Part shown: positions 9,230 to 31,381 of the stretch, one piece after another | How the letters are laid out: each line of letters starts with the position of its first letter | Numbering within the stretch: the first letter of the stretch is position 1 | NCBI RefSeq assembly: GCF_000003815.2 | Contig: NC_049988.1 | Coordinates: 12,296,448 to 12,327,828 of the forward strand | Source of the DNA: Branchiostoma floridae | Lineage: Eukaryota > Chordata > Leptocardii > Amphioxiformes > Branchiostomatidae | Direction of reading: 5' to 3' | DNA length: 31,381 bases | Program-made: the position numbers and the translations under genes | The notes under the pieces: model-generated | Told to the model about the DNA's origin: nothing | The model's input: the letters and a program-made list of their open reading frames with translations, nothing else | Database searches by the model: none

Positions 9230-9952
9230 TCTGCTCAAGATAAGTGTGTTTCTGAGTCAAACGCAGGTGAAAACTTCCTTCCGAGAAAAACCTGGCCAGG
9301 TAGATTTGTGTTTTTCTGCGTAGAGTAACCCGATACTTTTCAGGAAGTATTCCTTTTTGTGTTGTGACCACTTGGCTGTTTGACCACCAACAAAAGAAAG
9401 CTGTCTGCTTCAAATCTCATGTTCCGCATCCATTCTATTGGAGAAAGGTTGCCAGCAATGTCCCCACAAACAGGGAAGGTTGCTAGGTAGTACCACAGAC
9501 ACTTGTTAAAAAAACTGCCGACCCAAATCCTGTCCTCCGGTTGGTCGACACTCCGTAACCCCAGCTTACTTCGCGCGAAAAGTCAATGTCTGTAGATCCT
9601 AACATCTAAAGACATGTCAGAGCCCAGTACTTGTCAGTGAAAATATATTCTAGTTTTGAATATATAATTATAAGACGTTGAATACTTTTTATGCAATGAC
9701 GGACACTCACTATATCGTAAGAGTCTCACATTGATCATGTTTCTACCACAAATATTAGGGACAATGGCAGTGACGTTTGATGACTGAATGACAATGTATA
9801 CCCCACGGGGAATTCCGAGAAAAGGGACACCTGAAACTACCTGCGGCTCAAAAACACCCAGCGTCTCAGTCAGAAGAGGCATATTGTGCAAGAGGCACTG
9901 CGAGGAGTGAGAACGCGAAGAAACTACACAAAGTCACGGATAGACAACCACC
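9230..9952. promoter_or_regulatory. Shared divergent promoter region of genes A and B
   Basis: The 723 bp between the two start codons must hold both 5' UTRs and promoters if there are no upstream non-coding exons. It contains a CCAAT box on the minus strand (ATTGG 9437-9441), a perfect TTCGCGCGAA palindrome (9570-9579, E2F-like), a TATA-like AT-rich stretch (about 9659-9672) and one GGAAGGTTGCTA motif near 9477. The gene B start context is AACCACCATGG, a strong Kozak. Factor assignments are inference. Confidence 0.55.
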
Positions 9953-28191
<18,239 letters not shown>

Positions 28192-29654
28192 GGGCTTTGC
28201 TTTGACTTTATTGAGTTTGCAACATGGGTAATACAAAGAGGGCACATAGGCAGCGAGGCTTATATGTGTGATCACATACATAGATACACAATACAAAAGT
28301 GAACAAATATTAGTAGAGTAAAAATTTGGTACATTTTAAAATTAATTGCAGCTGGAGCATATGCATAATATATAAGCTAAGAATTTAAGACTAGGCGCAG
28401 CTGGAAGCGAATCAGCAGGGGCTTTTGCTGTAGAAATGATATGGGGTTGAAAGATTCCCTCATGAGCATAATATGTATGTTTTTGGTTTGTATCCGATAG
28501 AGATTTTGTAACAAGTGACATAATTTTCTGGAAGTTTTTGTGAAGTTTGTTTCTGAATGAAAATAACTTAAGTTGAATCACTATAACAATTCCTTTAACT
28601 TAAACGTATTGTTCCGTTTATTTGGTACTCTAAGCTTACAATGCTGTTTTGAATTAGACATATATTATTAAAGATATGATTGATATGAATTCCCGAAGAC
28701 AACAATACTGGTGGTACGATGTACTGTTGTAGGTAGGATAAAGGGGACGTGATATTGTAACAGCGACAATAAACATATCCTATAAATAACAGTGATTGAT
28801 AATAATCGTTCATTTGTTGTGAAATACTTAATGAATATACATTTTAGAATTAGATTACACTGCTGTTTGACAATGTTTTTTTTAGTCCGACGTTGCTTTG
28901 ATATATTCTGGTTTTGGGGCAACTAGTCTAACAGTTTATCAGTTCTCTGTCAAGCAGGTCGATTGTATATTATGTCCACATTGCACAGTTGTGCCATTTC
29001 CATTAAAGCATTTTCCACAACAACTGATGACTGGTGTATCATTGTATATCCGTGCTGTAGTCTTTACTTGCTGGGAGCGGATGTTGTGATCATGATAGCG
29101 CTGCGGGGATACTGTTGCACTACTAACATGCCGACTTAATGGCCTATTAAGGTCGGTACAAGCTACCTGAGGGCGAAAGAACATGTTACTATTGTATTGC
29201 AAAACCTACTCTTCGTTAACCTATATTGTTCAAACAGTACGTGATCGCTTACCTGCATTCTTGGATTAAAATGTAGGGCACGTACGGGCAACAGTTTTGT
29301 GTGTCCTGTCCGATTATTTGTGTCGAAGTGCTATCCGGTTACGACTATCGACAAAACAGTGCACACATGACTTCATCATCTTCTTCTTCTTTCTTACTGC
29401 CAATCCTCTTTCGAGAGATTAACGGCAGATTGCGCATGAGTAAGTTACAACACAAGTGCCCGGTCCAAATAGACAAGGGGAAAAAGGAAAACGCTAAGAT
29501 AAATTAAAACAAACTGATTTTGTGTGTGCAAAAGACAGGGCAGGTGAGCTTAGTGGGTTATGGGTCATGCATACACCTTGCTCCATCGGTTTTTCAAAAA
29601 AAGGTAATGTTTCTCTTCCAAGCATTAGCTGTGGCTAACTTCTAACAAACCAAT
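28192..29654 (+). other. 3' flank of gene B
   Basis: Presumed 3' UTR then intergenic sequence, AT-rich. AATAAA at 28768-28773 is the most plausible poly(A) signal, with ATTAAA at 28667-28672 as an earlier candidate. No other gene or repeat was recognised in it. Confidence 0.5.
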
Positions 29655-29673
29655 GGGGGGGGGGGGGGGGGGG
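29655..29673. repeat. Poly-G run
   Basis: 19 consecutive G about 100 bp before the assembly gap; such runs often disturb sequencing. Confidence 0.95.
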
Positions 29674-29779
29674 TATGATGCATGTGTGTAGTCAGTTGGT
29701 AGCCGTGGGAGGAGGCGCGATATGGCTCAGCCGTGCAGTTAATGGTCTAGGATCAAACAGGAAGGGATATGTGGGGTTT

Positions 29780-29971
29780 NNNNNNNNNNNNNNNNNNNNN
29801 NNNNNNNNNNNNNNNNNNNNNNNNNNNNNNNNNNNNNNNNNNNNNNNNNNNNNNNNNNNNNNNNNNNNNNNNNNNNNNNNNNNNNNNNNNNNNNNNNNNN
29901 NNNNNNNNNNNNNNNNNNNNNNNNNNNNNNNNNNNNNNNNNNNNNNNNNNNNNNNNNNNNNNNNNNNNNNN
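29780..29971. other. Assembly gap (192 N)
   Basis: A run of 192 undetermined bases. The true length may differ. It directly precedes a candidate first exon, so promoter and 5' UTR sequence of gene C may be missing. Confidence 1.
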
Positions 29972-29985
29972 TTTTTCTGACAGCG

Positions 29986-30079
29986 ATGATGTCGTCGTAT
30001 TGTCTGCTTATCGGTATGGCACGTTCGAGTTTCCCAGCAATCTGTTTGATTGCGTTATGTTTCACTGCCACCGCTGGAG
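29986..30079 (+). CDS. Gene C exon 1 (partial gene): candidate signal peptide
   Basis: From ATG 29986 it reads MMSSYCLLIGMARSSFPAI then CLIALCFTATAG, ending at GGAG|gtgagt in phase 1. An internal ATG at 30016 gives MARSSFPAICLIALCFTATA, a compact signal peptide that also begins MAR as in gene B. Phase and position of the donor are those of the signal exons of genes A and B, so the next exon, not found in the window, may be a D8C exon. This is an inference; a chance frame is possible. Confidence 0.5.
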
Positions 30080-31381
30080 GTGAGTTAACATTAACTAATT
30101 TTAAGTTTTTTTCCACTATGTTACAGGGGTGTGAAAACTCACTTGTAGCAGTCTCTCTGACACACAGTCAGGTTTCCGGGTATGAAATTATGCATTATGG
30201 GTATAGCATTATGAATTGTTTGACATGGAGATATTATGCTTGGAACAAATTCTTCACAAAAGTAGTGTGTGGAATAGTTTTCATTTACATGTGTATAAGC
30301 TCTCTACAGTTTTGATGATTAAAAAGAGTGAAGCTGCACAAAAGTTTGATATTCTTTAAAACTTTTCCGAACAAGGATGGACTACATTAAAAAGTATGCA
30401 ATGTTTCTTTTCTGAGGGCAATGTCAACCTAATTCATACCCATATCTTTAGAACTAGATGATTTTGATATACGCTGTGCAATGAGCAAAATTAGAATTAG
30501 TGCCCACCCCCTTAAAATAGAAAAAGGGCGGTATAAGAAGTTATCAGTCTGTAAAAACTGTACGTTAGATACAGGAGATAGAAAACGAATCCCATTTTAT
30601 TCCAAACTGTCCCTTCTATGATCAGGAAAGAAAGGAGATTTTTGATTAGGCCACCAAAGTCCACCCTTATCTCCCCATGCTTACAGACAGAAAGAAAACT
30701 ACTTTCCTCTTAACATAGCAAAACCCACACATTATCGAACTAGAGTTCAACGAACCCATCTCTTCGCCAAATAATCATGCCTTTATTTAAGACTTTAAGG
30801 TCTTATTCATGTATTACTAAATAGCAAATGACTGCATGAACTGTGTTCCTCACAAACACACAAATATAACCAAAAAACAGACAGTGACCTGACAGATGAC
30901 ATGGTAGCATCAGAATTTCATGCTTGTCAAAGACTTTGTCCCCAGTGTAAGGGCGTCCAGCTCACAAGCTAAAGCTGTATAACAGCTGTGTCCATAGATA
31001 TAGGTCAAAATGAGACATATAGAGCACAGTTTATTTCTGTTAATAAGTTTTGCTGCAGTACCTTGGGAAGCCGCTAGGGGGCCCACTATCATAATTTATC
31101 TTCGTTTTTTCCTGACCCCTACCCACCTACCAAATATTATCAGGATTTTTTCAAGGCTTCTCGAGTTATGCATTCCACAAACAAACGGACGCACACACTC
31201 GGCCCGCTACCATCCTAACGGAAAATGCTACGTCAACTATGTTCGAACACAACCTTCCTTTCCCGCACCGCTGCTTTAATACTAAATATCATGAAAATCA
31301 TACACAGCTTTCTGAGTCTGTTGGCATGGATTTATGAACCTTCCTCATTAATTATGCAAATTAGCTACTGATTTGCATAAT
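30080..31381 (+). other. Presumed intron 1 of gene C
   Basis: No further exon compatible with phase 1 and a D8C or other known domain was found up to the window end. Besides the LINE relic there is a repeat-like phrase CCGCTAGGGGGCCCACTAT near 31069-31087. Confidence 0.4.
30481..30718 (+). pseudogene. LINE reverse transcriptase C-terminal relic
   Basis: 30481 onward reads MSKIRISAHPLKIEKGRYKK then VCKNC, and after a frameshift near 30572 IENESHFIPNCPFYDQERKE, again the C-x2-C...H-x4-C end motif of LINE ORF2. A stop at 30647-30649 interrupts an otherwise continuing frame to TAG 30716-30718. At least one frameshift and one stop show it is dead. It differs from the LINE tail in gene B intron 2 in both sequence and decay. 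Confidence 0.72.

Overview
The window looks like nuclear DNA of an invertebrate deuterostome, most likely a cephalochordate (amphioxus, Branchiostoma). This is an inference from gene style: intron-dense, exon-shuffled receptors built from D8C, MAM, SRCR, LDLa, VWD, EGF and SEA modules, spread among tRNA-derived SINEs, LINE tails, MITE-like elements, microsatellites and one assembly gap. There are no bacterial operons, rRNA genes or CRISPR arrays.

Two complete, divergently transcribed genes could be reconstructed exon by exon, with GT-AG junctions and matching phases throughout. Gene A (minus strand, 9229 to 1251) has 18 coding exons for 898 residues: signal peptide, D8C (uromodulin-like eight-cysteine) domain, a 20-residue linker exon, MAM, group-A-like SRCR, LDLa, second MAM, one transmembrane helix, and a cytoplasmic tail with Tyr-x-x-Leu motifs and a C-terminal SAM-like domain. 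Gene B (plus strand, 9953 to 28191) has 26 coding exons for 1701 residues: signal peptide, D8C, the same 20-residue linker exon, VWDE-type N-terminal region, VWD domain, furin site, about ten EGF-like domains (several calcium-binding type), SEA domain, transmembrane helix and a 52-residue tail. It resembles vertebrate VWDE up to the EGF region but is membrane-anchored.

The first three coding exons of A and B are homologous and sit head-to-head across a 723 bp intergenic region. Both proteins therefore show a related N-terminal module on otherwise unrelated ectodomains. A third gene may begin just after the assembly gap: 29986-30079 encodes another signal peptide ending in a phase-1 donor.

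Layout: 1-1250, microsatellite and 3' flank of A; 1251-9229, gene A, with introns holding a SINE, microsatellites and two copies of a repeat with a hammerhead-like core; 9230-9952, divergent promoter region; 9953-28191, gene B. Intron 1 of B is 6.1 kb and carries a composite repeat: two apparently identical 479 bp blocks flanking four tandem ~500 bp units, each unit with an RFX X-box-like site. B intron 2 carries a LINE 3' end. B intron 11 carries a 746 bp hAT-like MITE made of closely spaced DNA palindromes. 28192-29985 is 3' flank and gap; 29986 to the end is the start of possible gene C and its intron with a LINE relic.
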